A DNA stretch of 64,000 nt from CALMEC01 sp963777565 (lineage in GTDB: Bacteria > Actinomycetota > Thermoleophilia > Miltoncostaeales > Miltoncostaeaceae). The stretch is taken from the NCBI GenBank assembly GCA_963777565.1, contig CAVZQZ010000006.1, positions 588,940-652,939 of the forward strand, read 5' to 3'. The position numbers and the translations under genes are program-made. How positions within the stretch are numbered: the stretch's first letter is position 1; each line of letters begins with the position of its first letter. Shown piece by piece: positions 18,068 through 27,417 of the stretch. A model generated the notes under the pieces. That model saw only the letters and a list, made by a program, of their open reading frames with translations. It had not been told where the DNA came from and did no database searches.

Positions 18068-18528
18068 CTACGCTCCGGCCACGGCCGAGACGGCCTTGAC
18101 GATGTTCTGGTAGCCGGTGCAGCGGCAGAGGTTGCCCTCGAGCCCGTGGCGGATCTCGTCCTCGCTGGGGCGCGGGTTCTCCTCGAGGAGCCCGACCGCC
18201 GCCATGATCATCCCCGGCGTGCAGTAGCCGCACTGCAGGCCGTGGTGCTCCTGGAAGGCCGCCTGCATCGGGTGCAGGCGCCGTTGGTGGCGAGGCCCTC
18301 GATGGTGGTGACCTCCTGCCCGTCGGCCTGGACGGCGAGGAGGGTGCACGACTTCACGGACTCGCCGTTCAGGTGCACGGTGCAGGTGCCGCAGCTCGAG
18401 GTGTCGCACCCGACGTTCGTGCCGGTGAGCCCGAGCTGCTCGCGCAGGAAGTAGACGAGGAGGTCGCGCTCCTCGACGTCGACCTCGTGGCGTTGACGCC
18501 GTTGACGGTGACGGTGATGCGTCTTCAC
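18068..18528 (-). pseudogene. coxS: CO-dehydrogenase-like small 2Fe-2S subunit, frameshifted
   Basis: About 155 residues from the GTG at 18528. It has both expected clusters: the plant-type one (NVGCDTSSCGTCTVHLNG ... KSCTLLA) and the C-terminal one (LQCGYCTPGMIMA ... GNLCRCTGYQNI). It passes electrons from the Mo site to FAD. Small indels sit near the start and near 18285. It follows coxG and precedes coxL by 9 bases. Confidence 0.88.
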
Positions 18529-18531
18529 GGG

Positions 18532-19133
18532 TCAGCCCCCTTTCCGGAACAAGCGTTTGACGGCCGCCACTGATGGCGGTCATGAGGACCGCGAAGCCGG
18601 ACAGGGGCTTCGCGGCTCGCGGAGGCGGCGGAGGTGGCGGCGCCGTGGCCGGGTCCCCGTCGCTCGTGGCCGCCTCGGGGGCGGCCGGAGGTTCATCTGC
18701 GCCGATGCAGTCGGCGAACTGGCCGACGAGCTTGTTGGACGACGTCCTGCACGACGTCCGGCCGGCCGAGCTGGGCGACCTGGCCGGAGAAGCGCAGGTC
18801 GGTGGTCATGTCGACGCGGGTGCCGGAGTCGACGCCGGCGAACCGCGCTCCACCGTGCCCTCGGCCCCGCCCTTGCCGCGCGTGTCGCGGCCGCTGACGT
18901 TCATCCTGACGACGCCGTTGGCCTCGTCGCTCTCGACCAGCTCGATCTTGTCGTCGGAACTGCATCCCGACGGGCCCGAGCTTGACGCGCATCTTCGCCT
19001 TCCAGGTGCGGTCGTCGACGATCTCGACCAGCTCGGCGCCCGGCATGCACGGCACCACCCGCTCCGCGTCGAGCAGCAGCTTGAGCGTCTGGTCGGGCGT
19101 GCCGGGCACCTCGAACGAGTTCTCGATGATCAC
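18532..19133 (-). pseudogene. coxG: CoxG-like SRPBCC protein, frameshifted
   Basis: Starts with a GTG at 19133 that overlaps the xdhC-like stop (GTGA). Blocks: MIIENSFEVPGTPDQTLKLL, CMPGAELVEIVDDRTWKAKM, then FAGVDSGTRVDMTTDLRFSG and QVAQLGRPDVVQDV. A Pro/Ala linker follows, and with one base removed near 18580 the protein ends in VKRLFRKGG. CoxG is a lipid-binding-fold protein that tethers Cox-type dehydrogenases to the membrane. About 200 residues. Confidence 0.8.
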
Positions 19134-20136
19134 CGGCTCACACCCGCGGTGTGGCCGGTACGCGTACGCATGGATTGAACGATCTGGGCGCCGATCGCGA
19201 TAGCCACCTCCTCTGGTGTGCTTCGAACTGATGGACAGACCGATCGGCGCGTGGATGCGCGCCAGGTCACGGTCGGTGAGCCCCTCCTCGCGCAGCCGCT
19301 CCTCACGCCGGGCGGTCGTGCGCCGGCTGCCCATCGCGCCGATGTACCCGGCGGGGGTCTTGAGGGCGGCCTGCAGGGCGGGCACGTCGAACTTCGCGTC
19401 GTGGGTGAGCACGCAGATCGCGCTGCGCTCGTCGATGTGCGCGCCGGCGATGAACTCGTGCGGCCATTGGACGACGAGCTCGTCCGCGTCGGGGAACCGC
19501 TCCGGAGTGACGAACGCCGCGCGAGCGTCGCAGACGGTGACGTGGTAGCCGAGGAACCGGCCGAGCGTCGCGAGCGACGAGGCGAAGTCGATCGCCCCGA
19601 ACACGTACATCCGCGGCCGTGGCGCGACCGTGAGCACGAACCGCTCGTCGTCGCCGACTCCCACCACGCCGCTCTCGCCGGCAGCGGATGAGCTGGGCAA
19701 CAGCGTCGTCGGCGCCGTCCGCATCGGTGACGACCCGGTCGCCGATGTGGTCGCCGGCGATCCGGGATACCACCGCGAGCGACGTCTCGTCGCGAACCGC
19801 CTCGGCGAGGCGGGCGACGACATCCGGGTCCATCGCCTCGACGAAGATCCGGACGGCACCGCCGCAGGGGAGGCCCACCTCGTAGGCCTCCTCGTCGGCG
19901 ATGCCGTACGAACGGAGCTGCGGTGGGCCGCCGTCGAGCACCGCCTCGGCGGCGAGGACGACATCGGGCTCCACGCAGCCTCCGGTCACTGACCCCGCGA
20001 TCTCCCCCGTCTCGCTGAGCGCCATGCGCCGAACCCGGACCGCGGGGCGCGCTTCGCTCGACGGAGACGACGGTCGCGACCGCCGCCCGGTCCCCGCCCG
20101 AGCCCACCGTTCAAGCGTTGGAAGGACTTCTCGCAT
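19130..20136 (-). pseudogene. XdhC/CoxI-family molybdenum cofactor insertion protein, frameshifted
   Basis: Start ATG 20136 (MREVLPTLERWARAG). Family blocks lie in order in different frames: MALSETGEIAGSVTGGCVE, YEVGLPCGGAVRIFVEAM, then YVFGAIDFASSLATLGRFLG, VLTHDAKFDVPALQAAL and GYIGAMGSRRTTARREERL. The C-terminal Rossmann domain contains IHAPIGLSI. XdhC proteins bind the cofactor, promote its sulphuration and deliver it to xanthine-oxidase-family enzymes. It is first in the leftward cox transcript and is divergent from coxD. Confidence 0.85.
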
Positions 20137-20238
20137 GCGCGCTCCACGTAACGGGTGTCGCAAAGTTGGACGCTACGCCTCGGGCGCGGCGACGGCAACC
20201 GGCACCCGCGAACCGCGCGGACGGCTACGCTTTCGCCC

Positions 20239-21112
20239 GTGGACGTGGCCTCACCCGCCGATCTCGCCGCCCGCCTCGCCCGGGCGGACTACCTCTGCGA
20301 CGAGGGACTTGCCGTCTCGATGTACCTCGCGCTCGCCATGCACCGCCCCCTCCTGCTCGAGGGCGAGCCCGGTGTCGGGAAGACGGAGGCTGCGCGGTCG
20401 CTCGCCACCGCACTCGGCGCCGAGCTCATCCGCCTGCAGTGCTACGAGGGCATCGACGCGAGTCAGGCGCTGTACGAGTGGGACTACTCCCGCCAGCTGT
20501 TGCACGCTCGCACGATCCAGGACGGCACGGCCGACCCGGAGCGGAGGGCCGCCGAGCTCTTCAGCGAGCATTTCCTCGTCGAGCGGCCGCTGCTTCAGGC
20601 GATCCGCAAAGGCTCCGGCGCGGTGCTCCTGATCGACGAGCTCGATCGCGCGGACGAGGAGTTCGAGGCGTTCCTGCTCGAGGTGCTCGCGGACTCCGCG
20701 GTCACGATCCCCGAGATCGGCACGGTGCGCGCGCTCGACCCCGCCGGTGGTGGTGATCACGTCCAACCGCACCCGCGAGCTGCACGACGCCCTCAAGCGG
20801 CGCTGCCTGTACCACTGGCTGGACTACCCGAGCCTCGAGCGGGAGGTCGCGATCATCCGCCTTCGCGTGCCGGAGGCGGAGCCGACGCTCGCCGAGGCCG
20901 TCGCCGGCGCGGTCGCACGCCTGCGCGAGATGGACCTGGCCAAGCCGCCGGGGCCTGCCGAGGCGGTCGACTGGGCCCGCGCGCTCAACCTCGTGGGCGC
21001 GCCGCCGCTCGACGAGGATGCCGCGAACGACACGCTCGGCTGGGTCATCAAGAACCGCGAGGACCAGGACCGGGTCCGAGCCGACCTGGCGAAGGCCCTG
21101 GGCATCGGGTAG
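20239..21112 (+). CDS. coxD: CoxD-like MoxR AAA+ ATPase, one frameshift
   Basis: Start GTG 20239 (VDVASPADLAARLARADY). Walker A is LLEGEPGVGKTEAARSLA and Walker B VLLIDELDRADEEFEAFLLEV. After a single extra C in the CCCC run at 20739-20742 the second half continues VVVITSNRTRELHDALKRRCL (sensor 1 and arginine finger) and ends LGIG at 21112. CoxD works as a chaperone-like ATPase in maturing the Mo/Cu or Mo centre. Corrected length is about 290 residues. coxE follows 2 bases later. Confidence 0.88.
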
Positions 21113-21114
21113 CG

Positions 21115-22215
21115 ATGATCCCCGCGCAGGCCGCCGGCGTGGAGCGAATCGTCGAGTTCGGTCATGCGCTGCGCCGCGCCGGCCTGACGGTGGGCACGGG
21201 ACGACTTCGCTCGTTCACGCAGGCAACGGCGCTCGCGCCCGGCTCGCTCTACTGGGCGGGTCGTGCCACCCTGATCGGTCGACGCGACGACATCCCGATC
21301 TATGACCGGGTCTTCGGGGAGGTCTTCGGCTACGGGATCGACGGGGGGCCGGGCAAGCCACCTCCCCCGATGCACCTTCAGGGGGCCATCTCGGAGCGCG
21401 ACGTCGCCCTCGGCGAGTCGGCCCCCGAGGCCGAGGTGCCGGAGGACGCGACGCAGGCGAGCCGGGCCGAGCGGCTGCGGCAGCGCAGCTTCGCGTCGCT
21501 GGACGAGGACGAGCTGCGACAGCTCGCACGCTCGGTCAACCGGCTCCGGCTCGTCGCGCCGGTGCGGCGCACCCGCCGCCGGATCGGCGCGCGCCGCGGC
21601 GACCTCGACCCGCGGCGCACCGTCCGGCGGGCCCTTCGCACCGGCGGAGACCCCGTCGTGCTCCTGCACCGGGTGCGACGGATACGGCCGCGCCGGGTCG
21701 TCCTGCTGCTCGACATCTCCGGATCGATGTCGTCGTTCTCCCGCGCGCTGCTCATCTTCGCCCACGCGGCGCTGCTGGCCGACCAGCGCTGGGAGGCGTT
21801 CACGTTCGGGACGCGGCTCACCCGGCTCACCGGGGTGCTACGGACCGCGAAGCCCGATGAAGCCCTGCGCCGTGCCGCCGCCGAGGCGCGCGACTGGGAC
21901 GGCGGGACCCGCATCGGCGACGCGGTGCGCGAGCTCCTGGCCCGGTACGGCAAGGGCGAGACGGTGCGTGGAGCGGTCGTCGTGATCTGCTCCGACGGCC
22001 TGGATGTCGGCGACCCCGACCTCCTCGCTGCGCAGATGGAGCGCCTGCGTCGCCTGGCGTATCGCGTGGTCTGGCTCAACCCGCTGCAGGAGAATCCTGA
22101 CTACCAGCCGCTCGCCCGGGGCATGGCGGCGGCGCTCCCGTACGTCGACCTGTTCGGCTCAGGCCACAACCTGGCCGACCTCGAGGCCACCTGCGAGGCG
22201 ATCGGGCGCTTGTGA
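21115..22215 (+). CDS. coxE: CoxE-like VWA-domain protein
   Basis: 366 residues, intact. The C-terminal von Willebrand A domain carries the metal-site motif VVLLLDISGSMSSFSRALL, then DWDGGTRIGDAVREL (conserved Thr) and VICSDGLDVGDPDLL (Asp). The N-terminal half is the usual CoxE helical part (EFGHALRRAGLTVGTGRLR). It partners with the MoxR ATPase to insert or activate the metal centre of the dehydrogenase. It overlaps the methyltransferase by GTGA. Confidence 0.9.
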   Translation: MIPAQAAGVERIVEFGHALRRAGLTVGTGRLRSFTQATALAPGSLYWAGRATLIGRRDDIPIYDRVFGEVFGYGIDGGPGKPPPPMHLQGAISERDVALGESAPEAEVPEDATQASRAERLRQRSFASLDEDELRQLARSVNRLRLVAPVRRTRRRIGARRGDLDPRRTVRRALRTGGDPVVLLHRVRRIRPRRVVLLLDISGSMSSFSRALLIFAHAALLADQRWEAFTFGTRLTRLTGVLRTAKPDEALRRAAAEARDWDGGTRIGDAVRELLARYGKGETVRGAVVVICSDGLDVGDPDLLAAQMERLRRLAYRVVWLNPLQENPDYQPLARGMAAALPYVDLFGSGHNLADLEATCEAIGRL

Positions 22216-22847
22216 GCGAGACACGCTGGCGTGACCGTGACCATGTGGACGCCTACCTCGGGCGCCGGGCGCTCATGCACCGGCGCAAGGAGGGGCTCGC
22301 AACCCTTCTCGAGGTCATCCCGGGAAAGGTCGATCGTTGCCTCGACCTCGGGTGCGGCGATGGCGACCTCATCGGCCTGGTGCGATCCGTTCGACCGACC
22401 GCCGAGGCCGTGGGGCTGGACTTCTCGGAACCGATGATCGCCGCGGCCGAGGCGCGGTTCGCCGGCGTGCAGGGGATCACGGTCCTCCGGCATGACCTGG
22501 CGGACCCCCTTCCGGACATCGGCGACTTCGACCTCGTCGTGTCGGGGTTCGCGATTCATCACCTTGTCGACGAGCGCAAGCGGTCGCTCTCCCGCGAGGT
22601 GGCGTCGGCGCTCCTGCCAGGCGGCGTGTTCGCCAACCTGGAGCACGTCGCGAGTCCGAGCGCTCGCCTCCACTCGGCGTTCTTCGAGGCGATCGACTTC
22701 CCCGCGGAGGACGAGGATCCGGACAACCGCCTTGCCCCGGTCGATCGGCAGCTCGCGTGGCTGCGGGAGGCGGGCTTCGTCGACGTCGACTGCCTCTGGA
22801 AGTGGCGTGAGATGGCGCTGCTCGTGGGATCGTTGCCGGACGAGTAG
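22212..22847 (+). CDS. class I SAM-dependent methyltransferase
   Basis: 211 residues from a GTG overlapping the coxE stop. Motif I is CLDLGCGDGDLIGLV, motif II AVGLDFSEPMIAAAEA, then LVVSGFAIHHLVDERKR and LLPGGVFANLEHV. These are Ubie/Tam-like small-molecule methyltransferase features. Substrate is unknown. Coupling to coxDE suggests co-expression but not necessarily a shared pathway. Confidence 0.85.
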   Translation: MSETRWRDRDHVDAYLGRRALMHRRKEGLATLLEVIPGKVDRCLDLGCGDGDLIGLVRSVRPTAEAVGLDFSEPMIAAAEARFAGVQGITVLRHDLADPLPDIGDFDLVVSGFAIHHLVDERKRSLSREVASALLPGGVFANLEHVASPSARLHSAFFEAIDFPAEDEDPDNRLAPVDRQLAWLREAGFVDVDCLWKWREMALLVGSLPDE

Positions 22848-22879
22848 TCGCCTCGGGCTTCGCTCCGCACCCGTCGGCG

Positions 22880-23464
22880 TCAGCGTTCCGAGCGGATCCG
22901 TCGGTAGTCGTCGTCGGTGTCGACGTCGGACGGCGGCTCGCCACCGAGCTCCACGGCGGTGACCCGCGCCGCGTGTCGCACGAGGAGGTCCCGCGCCCCC
23001 CGGTCGCCGTCGACCGCGGTGAGCTCCGGCCAGAGCTCCCGATCGAAGGCCACCGGATGGCCCGGCACGCCGCCGTATGTCGCCCGTGAGATCGGCCCCG
23101 CAGCGAGCGCGACCGCCCGGATCGCATCCCCCGTGACCCGGGGCTGGTCGCCCAGCACGATCACGGCCCGCCCGATCGCATCCCCGAGCGCGTCGATGCC
23201 GGCGCGAAGCGAGGAGGCCTGGCCAGTTGCGTATTCGGGGTTCACGGTCACGGCCGTGCCGGCCGGAAGTTCGATCGCCGCCTGGATCTCGGGCGCGAGG
23301 TGACCGAGCACCACGACGATCTGGGCAGGCGACGCTGCCGACGCGGCGTCGAGGGCGTGCTGTAGGAGCGGGCGGCCGTCGAGTTCGAGCAGCTGCTTCG
23401 GGCGTCCGAGGCGGCGGGATTCCCCGGCCGCGAGGACGACGACGCCGAACGGCGTCGCGCTCAC
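22880..23464 (-). CDS. mocA: MocA-like molybdenum cofactor cytidylyltransferase
   Basis: 194 residues. The nucleotidyltransferase signature VVVLAAGESRRLGRPKQLLEL is at the N-terminus, GHLAPEIQ and NPEYATGQASSLRAGI follow, and the metal-binding LGDQPRVT and GVPGHPVAFDRELWPEL complete the pattern. MocA converts Mo-molybdopterin and CTP to the cytosine dinucleotide cofactor used by xanthine-oxidase-family enzymes such as the Cox-like enzyme upstream, which makes the assignment consistent. The GTG start overlaps the stop of the J-domain gene. Confidence 0.85.
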   Translation of the reverse strand: MSATPFGVVVLAAGESRRLGRPKQLLELDGRPLLQHALDAASAASPAQIVVVLGHLAPEIQAAIELPAGTAVTVNPEYATGQASSLRAGIDALGDAIGRAVIVLGDQPRVTGDAIRAVALAAGPISRATYGGVPGHPVAFDRELWPELTAVDGDRGARDLLVRHAARVTAVELGGEPPSDVDTDDDYRRIRSER

Positions 23465-24558
23465 CCCGCCCGCCGGCGCGACCGCGCCGGCGAGCCGTCG
23501 CCGATCAGCAGGTCACGAGCGGCGTTGAGGGCGACCGCGAGGTCTTCGGCGCGGGCGCGCAGCGCGGGATGCAGGGCGTCGACGAGGTCGGGGTGGCACT
23601 TCGCGACCTGCTCACGCCAGTGGCGCTGGACGGTCGTGCGCGAGGCGTCGGGAGCGACGCCGAGAAGCTCCGCCGCTTCGGCGGCGGTCTTCGGCACGAC
23701 GGCGGGCTCCCGCCCGACGCCGTTGGCCGGGCGCTTCGTTGCCGCGCGGATGCGCTTGAGCTGCTCCCGTTCGGCCGCGAGGTCCATCCGCGCCGCTGCG
23801 AGGTCGGCGCGCTCGCTAGCCAGGCGCTCGCGCTCCTCGGCGCACCTCCGTCGCGAGCCGCAGCAGGCGCCGGTCGCGGGTCGCGGGATCCTCGCGAAGC
23901 GCGTCCAGCATTGGGCCCGGCTCGAGGCTGCCCGGCCCGTCGGCCGGCACGCTCCGCCCGGGCCCCGAATCGCCGCGGCGCACGGCCTCGATGACCTCGG
24001 CGAAGCTCCACTGGGCGCGCGTTGCCCATCGACGGGCCCTCGGATGGCGCGAGGCGCACGAGTCGAAGCGCGTCCCAGGCCGGGTCGACCAGGAAGACCG
24101 CCGACGAGCGCCCCCCGATGAGCGCCCGCCGCTCCGGCCGGGCCCGGTGGCCGAGCACCGAGAAGCGGGCCGCGCCGGCCAGATCGCCGGCGAGCGCCGT
24201 GAGCTCGGCGTCGAGGTCGTCGAGCCGGCGTGCGACCTCGCGCCCGTCGGCGCCTCGCGGGCGACTCCGACCGCGCCGCGGCGAGCGCCGCGTCGAGGCC
24301 GTCGCCACCGGCCTGGCCGACGGCGAGCACCGTCCACCACCGCGCCCAGGGGGCGTCGCCGGCCGCGGCGATCAGCAGCGCGGCCGCCTCGCGGGGCAGT
24401 CGAGCGCCAGCAGCGCGGCGGCCAGGCCGACGGGCCGCGTTCGTCGTCGAACGCCGCCGCCGAGACGCCGAGCAGCGCGACCTGGCGCCAGCGGTCGGCT
24501 CGTTGCGCGCCGGGGCCGCGCCGGCCCGTCGAGGAATGCGATCGACCATCGCCGCCAA
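23461..24558 (-). pseudogene. J-domain protein, frameshifted
   Basis: The intact C-terminal third is a J domain: AAEAAELLGVAPDASRTTV and HWREQVAKCHPDLVDAL with the HPD motif, preceded by a charged coiled-coil-like stretch (ERERLASERADLAAARMDL). Upstream, pieces in three frames read ALLIAAAGDAPWARWWTVLA, RRLDDLDAELTALAGDLA, VFLVDPAWDALRLVRLAP and QWSFAEVIEAVRRGDSGPG. At least five indels separate them; corrected length is about 360 residues. It probably stimulates DnaK; the N-terminal part is unrecognised. Confidence 0.7.
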
Positions 24559-24601
24559 CGGTAGCGGGCGCCCGTCGGAAGCGCCCGTCTATGCTCGCCG
24601 G

Positions 24602-26672
24602 GTGAACCGCCTCGCGAGCGAGTCCAGCCTCTACCTGCGCCAGCACGCCGACAACCCGGTGGACTGGTACCCGTGGGGCGAGGAGGCGCTCGCCCGGGCG
24701 CGCGCCGAGGACCGGCCGGTGCTGCTGTCGATCGGCTACTCGTCGTGCCACTGGTGCCACGTCATGGCGCACGAGTCGTTCGAGGACCCGGAGACCGCGG
24801 CCGTCATGAACGAGCTGTTCGTGAACGTCAAGGTCGACCGCGAGGAGCGCCCCGACATCGACGCCCTCTACATGCAGGCGACGCTGTCGCTGACCGGGTC
24901 AGGGCGGCTGGCCGATGACCGTGTTCCTCACCCCCGACGGCCAGCCCGTTCTACGCCGGCACCTACTTCCCGCGCGAGCCGCCGCGCGGCGGCCTGCCCG
25001 GCGTTCCCGGAGCTCGTGCCGCGCGATCGCGGACGCCTACCGGGACCGGCGCGACGACGTGGAGGCCACAGGCGGCGCGAGGTCGCGCGACCGGCTGGCC
25101 GACGCCGCGCGACGCGACCCCGGTCGCGGCCTCGAGCGCGCAGAGCGTGGACGACGCGCCGTGGGCCGGTCTCGCGATCGATTCGATCCCGCGCAGGGCG
25201 GGCTTCGGCGGCGCCCCGAAGTTCCCGCCGCTCGCTCGCGCTCGAGTTCCTCGTGCGCCGCCTCTGGCGACCGGCCCGGCGACCACCACGCGCGGCGAGA
25301 TGGTCGAGCGTGACGCTGGAGCGAATGGCCGACGGCGGGCATCCACGACCAGGTCGGCGGTGGCTTCCACCGCTACAGCGTGGACGGCGACTGGCTGGTG
25401 CCCCACTTCGAGAAGATGCTCTACGACAACGCGCTCCTGGCCCGCGTGTACGCCCTCGCCCACCGCGTCATGGGCGGCAGCAGCGGCGGCGCGAGGTGGC
25501 CGAGCGCACGCTCGACTACCTGCTGCGCGAGATGCGGCGCCCGACGGCGGGTTCGCCGCGGCCCAGGACGCGGACTCGCCCGGGCGGCGAGGGCGCGTTC
25601 TTCGTCTGGACGCCGACCGAGCTCCGGGAGGCTGCTGTCGCTCGAGGAGGCGCAGGCGGTGATGCTGCGCTACGGGGTGCGGCCGGAGGGCAACTTCGAA
25701 GGGGCGACGATCCTGCACGTGGCGGCGCCGATCGAGCTGGTCGCCGCAGCGCGTCGGCCAGGACGCCGCAGCTCCTGGTGGCGCGGCGCGCGGCAAGCTC
25801 TACGCCGCCCGATCCGGGCGTCCGGCGCCCGGCCCGCGACGACAAGGTCGTGACGGCCTGGAACGGGCTCGCGATCGCGGCGTTCGCGGACGCCGGGGTG
25901 GCGCTCGAGCGCGCCGACTACGTCGACGTGGCGCGCCGAACGGCGGCGTTCGTGCTCGACACCCTGGTGGTCGACGGCCGCCTGCGCCGTGTGTGGGCGG
26001 GCGGTGGACCGCCGCCACCTGGGCTACCTCGACGACCACGCCGACCTGTTCCACGGGCTGCTGTGCCTGTACGAGGCCACCTTCGAGCCGCGCTGGCTCA
26101 CCGCGGCGCGGGATCTCGCCGACCGCATGATCGCGCTCTTCGCCGACCCCGACGGGGCCGGGTTCTTCTACTCGGGCTCCGACGGCGAGGCGCTCATCGC
26201 CCGCACCCGCGACCTGGAGGATCACCCGACGCCCGGCGGCAACTCGCAGGCCGCGCACGTGCTGCTGCGGCTGGCTGACCTCACCGGCGACGCGACGCTG
26301 ACGGAGCGTGCGCACGCGGCGCTCCGCCTGGTGACCGACGAGCTCGCCCGCTTTCCGCAGGCGTTCGGCACCGCGCTGGTCGCGCTCGACTTCGCCACCG
26401 CCGCCCACCGCACCGAGATCGCCGTCGTCGGCAGGCTCGACGCCCCCGACACCCGGGCGCTGATCGACGCGGCCCGAGCCGCAGCCGGCCCGAGCGCCGT
26501 GCTGGCGGCCGGCGACCCCGCCGACGCCGCGGCTGCCCAGGCCGCGCCGCTGCTCCGTGAGCGACCCCTGGTGGACGGCGCGGCGGCGGTGTACGTCTGC
26601 CGGGACTTCACCTGCGCGGCGCCCGTCACGGACCCCGGCACGCTCTCCGACGCGATTCGCGTGGGCTCCTAG
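24602..26672 (+). pseudogene. DUF255 thioredoxin-fold protein (YyaL/SSP411 family), frameshifted
   Basis: Starts with a GTG at 24602 (VNRLASESSLYLRQHADNPV). The hallmark thioredoxin part is intact: VLLSIGYSSCHWCHVMAHESF with the CHWC motif, then NELFVNVKVDREERPDID. After single-base insertions near 24903 and 24950 and many more to 26000, the glycosidase-like (alpha/alpha) part continues (GGFHRYSVDGDWLVPHFEKML, NALLARVYALAH). It ends with an intact 227-residue stretch to 26672. About 690 residues when corrected, as in the family. The biochemical role is not established. Confidence 0.88.
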
Positions 26673-26826
26673 CAGCCCCTTCGGGCGGAGGGCCGGATAC
26701 GAACGCCCCCCCGTTCCAGGGCGGTGGACCGTTGAGCTCAGCCAGGGCGCACTTCTCGGCATCGAGCCGCCCCGCCCCCCGCGCTGATCGCGGGCCCCGG
26801 CGGAGCGGGCGGGCTATCCTGCCGGC

Positions 26827-27061
26827 ATGCCCGAAGTCACCGAGTACGCGCAGATGATCGAGACGGCGCTGCCGGGGGCCACCGCGGTCGTATACGACCA
26901 GGGCGGTGGCGACCACCTCGCAGCCGAGGTCGTCGCGCCGCAGTTCGCCGGCCTGTCGCGCATCGAGCAGCACCGGCTCGTCTACGCCGCGGTCAAGCAG
27001 TACCTCGACGACGGGCAGCATCCACGCGCTCGCCCTGAAGACACGCGCACCGGAGGACGAC
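26827..27061 (+). CDS. bolA: BolA family protein (probably the N-terminal half of a BolA-Grx4 fusion)
   Basis: MPEVTEYAQMIETALPGATA, then a BolA-fold core AEVVAPQFAGLSRIEQHRLVYAAVKQYL. One extra base near 27018 (in cgacgacgggcagc) shifts the frame; without it the family end SIHALALKTRAPED follows. The corrected frame runs straight into the glutaredoxin ATG with no stop. BolA binds a shared 2Fe-2S cluster with monothiol glutaredoxins and acts in iron-sulphur trafficking. Confidence 0.75.
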
Positions 27062-27394
27062 ATGAGCGACACACTCACGATGACCGAGCAGGAGATCCTC
27101 GACCAGATCAAGTCGGAGGTCGCCGAGAATCGTGTGTTCCTCTACATGAAGGGCACACCGGACATGCCGCGCTGCGGCTTCTCCAACCAGGTCGTGCAGA
27201 TCCTCAACCACACCGGCGTGGAGTACGGCGCCCGTGACATCCTCGTCGACCCTCGCATCCGCGAGGTGCTGTCGGGCTGGTCGGACTGGCCGACGATCCC
27301 GCAGCTGTTCGTCGACGGCAAGCTCGTCGGCGGCTGCGACATCGTGACCGAGATGTTCCAGGAGCGGCGAGCTCCAGGAGCTCCTGGGCAGTAG
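27062..27394 (+). CDS. grxD: monothiol glutaredoxin (Grx4 type)
   Basis: About 110 residues from the ATG at 27062, with a GGAGGA site 5 bases upstream. Family features are VFLYMKGTPDMPRCGFSNQVV (monothiol CGFS active site), WPTIPQLFVDGKLVGGCDIV (glutathione site) and EMFQ. The last residues (QERRAPGAPGQ) look frame-shifted relative to the usual GELQELL end. CGFS glutaredoxins carry 2Fe-2S clusters to targets, with BolA as partner. The corrected bolA frame is continuous with this gene. Confidence 0.9.
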   Translation: MSDTLTMTEQEILDQIKSEVAENRVFLYMKGTPDMPRCGFSNQVVQILNHTGVEYGARDILVDPRIREVLSGWSDWPTIPQLFVDGKLVGGCDIVTEMFQERRAPGAPGQ

Positions 27395-27417
27395 CCGGGC
27401 GGGTCGCCGGGCTCGAC

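Noticed and set aside
13722..20136. Programmed +1 frameshifting in the moa/cox genes
   Set aside because: Too many sites with different contexts, no shared slippery motif; local sequence error explains them better.
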